Source of the DNA: a bacterium
Lineage (GTDB): Bacteria; UBA9089; UBA9088
Length of the DNA stretch: 6,618 nt
Direction of reading: 5' to 3'
NCBI GenBank assembly: GCA_003498085.1
Contig: DNCM01000098.1
Location: forward strand, 1 to 6,618
The number at the start of each line of letters is the position of its first letter. Position 1 is the stretch's first letter. Position numbers and translations under genes: made by a program. This document shows positions 6,140-6,618 of the stretch, piece by piece. The notes beneath the pieces were generated by a model. That model had not been told where the DNA came from, ran no database searches, and was given only the letters and a program-made list of their open reading frames with translations.

Positions 6140-6378
6140 TTGAAACTTACCCATATCTTTTTGGCTAAATTTGAATTTTTTGGTAAAAAAGGCCCTTTTT
6201 GGTTAAAGCGAGGGTTTCTTATATACTAAAAATCAATTGAATCTCAAGTGATTTAGAATTTAAAAGGTAAAAAATTGTAACTATTCAGTCTTGTTATAAC
6301 CTAAAAAACTAAATAAAAGTGTAAATCTACAATTGTTATAATTTTTCCTATAAAGTTTTTTCCAAAAAATGCCGATAA
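6140..6378 (-). repeat. Right copy of the ~230-bp inverted repeat
   Basis: Read on the - strand, this matches bases 1-225 almost throughout. It is 14 nt longer, explained by +1, +3 and +12 nt insertions and one 2-nt deletion relative to the left copy. The inner end (6140) lies 10 nt from the htrA -35 box. The outer end (6378, or a base or two beyond) is where recognisable hicA sequence stops. It has no coding capacity of its own. The palindrome at 6226-6256 is the counterpart of 107-137. The near-identity of two non-coding copies suggests a recent duplication or ongoing gene conversion. Confidence 0.93.
6226..6256. repeat. Imperfect palindrome inside the right repeat copy
   Basis: These are the same 31 bases as 107-137 in reverse complement, with no changes, although single-base and small indel differences occur on both sides within the repeat. 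Its conservation marks it as a candidate functional core of the element. Confidence 0.6.
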
Positions 6379-6379
6379 A

Positions 6380-6480
6380 TACATGACTTCCCCTTTGATG
6401 AACTATTTCGTATCCAAATTTCTCCAAGGCTTTGATTACCTGCTCTCCAGAGACACAGGAAGTTTATTTTGCCATAGCAT
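6380..6480 (-). pseudogene. hicA: HicA-family mRNA interferase toxin, frameshifted and truncated
   Basis: HicA toxins are small dsRBD-like RNases that cleave mRNA and are neutralised by HicB. From the ATG at 6480 the reading is MLWQNKLPV, then the frame breaks and stops at TAA (6438-6436). Shifting frame at 6453/6454 continues as SGEQVIKALEKFGYEIVHQRGSHV. Adding one G there restores the canonical KLPVVSGEQVIKAL, so a single-base deletion explains the break. The GSH motif with the family's catalytic His is present. Typical HicA sequence should continue for about 40 residues, but it ends at Val, exactly where the repeat begins. The shifted frame runs on through the repeat to a TAG at 6283-6281. 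The start overlaps hicB by 17 nt. A sequencing error could mimic the frameshift but not the truncation. Confidence 0.75.
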
Positions 6481-6618
6481 ATTCAAGCTCCATAGTTATA
6501 AGTAAAGAAGGGTTAGGAGAAAGGTTATATTCACTCAAATCCTCCCCTTCCAAGTGGAGACTGACAGCCTCCTTTAAATTCTTAATTACTTCTTCCACTG
6601 TTTCCCCTTGGGTTACTA
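6464..6618 (-). CDS. hicB: HicB-family antitoxin, C-terminal part only
   Basis: The last 50 codons of a gene entering from the right edge read VTQGETVEEVIKNLKEAVSL, then HLEGEDLSEY, and end in LLITMELEYAMAK. The TQGET-EEA/V-NLKEA signature followed by a short acidic segment is typical of the HicB RNase-H-like fold, which binds and inhibits HicA. The N-terminal part lies outside the window, so whether the antitoxin is intact is unknown. No DNA-binding domain follows, so this is the short form. The order hicB then hicA, with overlapping ends, is a known arrangement. With its toxin broken, this antitoxin would be a relic unless another HicA exists elsewhere. Confidence 0.78.
   Translation of the reverse strand, partial: VTQGETVEEVIKNLKEAVSLHLEGEDLSEYNLSPNPSLLITMELEYAMAK

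Noticed and set aside
1..6378. Inverted repeats as an amplification or assembly chimera
   Set aside because: A chimera would give identical arms. The copies differ by substitutions and several indels, and the two inner flanks are unrelated, so the repeats look real.
1..6378. Classical composite transposon or integrated element
   Set aside because: No transposase, integrase or resolvase is seen, the enclosed genes are essential housekeeping genes, and no target duplication can be tested because the left outer flank is missing.

Overview
AT-rich bacterial DNA, probably from an uncultured diderm lineage. The evidence for a diderm is a periplasmic HtrA protease, a lipoprotein and an FtsQ-like divisome protein. 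The sequence alone does not fix the phylum; the low GC content, leaderless starts and scarce Shine-Dalgarno (SD) sites fit several candidate phyla, but that is only a suggestion.

Layout: two convergent operons lie between two copies of a long inverted repeat. On the + strand (277-3088) is the alpha ribosomal operon in the classical order rpsM-rpsK-rpsD-rpoA-rplQ (S13, S11, S4, RNA polymerase alpha, L17). On the - strand (6094 down to 3049) is an envelope operon: an HtrA/DegP-type serine protease, a TPR lipoprotein of unknown function and an FtsQ/DivIB-like POTRA protein. These genes are coupled by a 4-nt ATGA overlap and a 5-nt gap. The operons meet tail to tail, and rplQ and ftsQ overlap antisense by 40 nt at a GAA/TTC tract, leaving no room for an intergenic terminator.

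Flanks: bases 1-225 and 6140-6378 are the same non-coding element in opposite orientation. By eye they differ by three substitutions and four indels. In both copies the inner end stops 9-10 nt before a TTGACA -35 box that points into the neighbouring operon. Both promoters place the start site at or within a few bases of the first ATG, so the rpsM and htrA messages should be leaderless or nearly so. Beyond the right copy, on the - strand, is the end of a HicB antitoxin gene overlapping a broken hicA toxin gene. hicA shows a one-base frameshift and loses recognisable HicA sequence at the repeat boundary.

No RNA gene, CRISPR array or transposase is visible. The main points of interest are the repeat, its fixed position relative to both promoters, the leaderless starts and the damaged hicBA locus. 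The central genes are conventional housekeeping or envelope genes, and I do not see a complete new biological system here.
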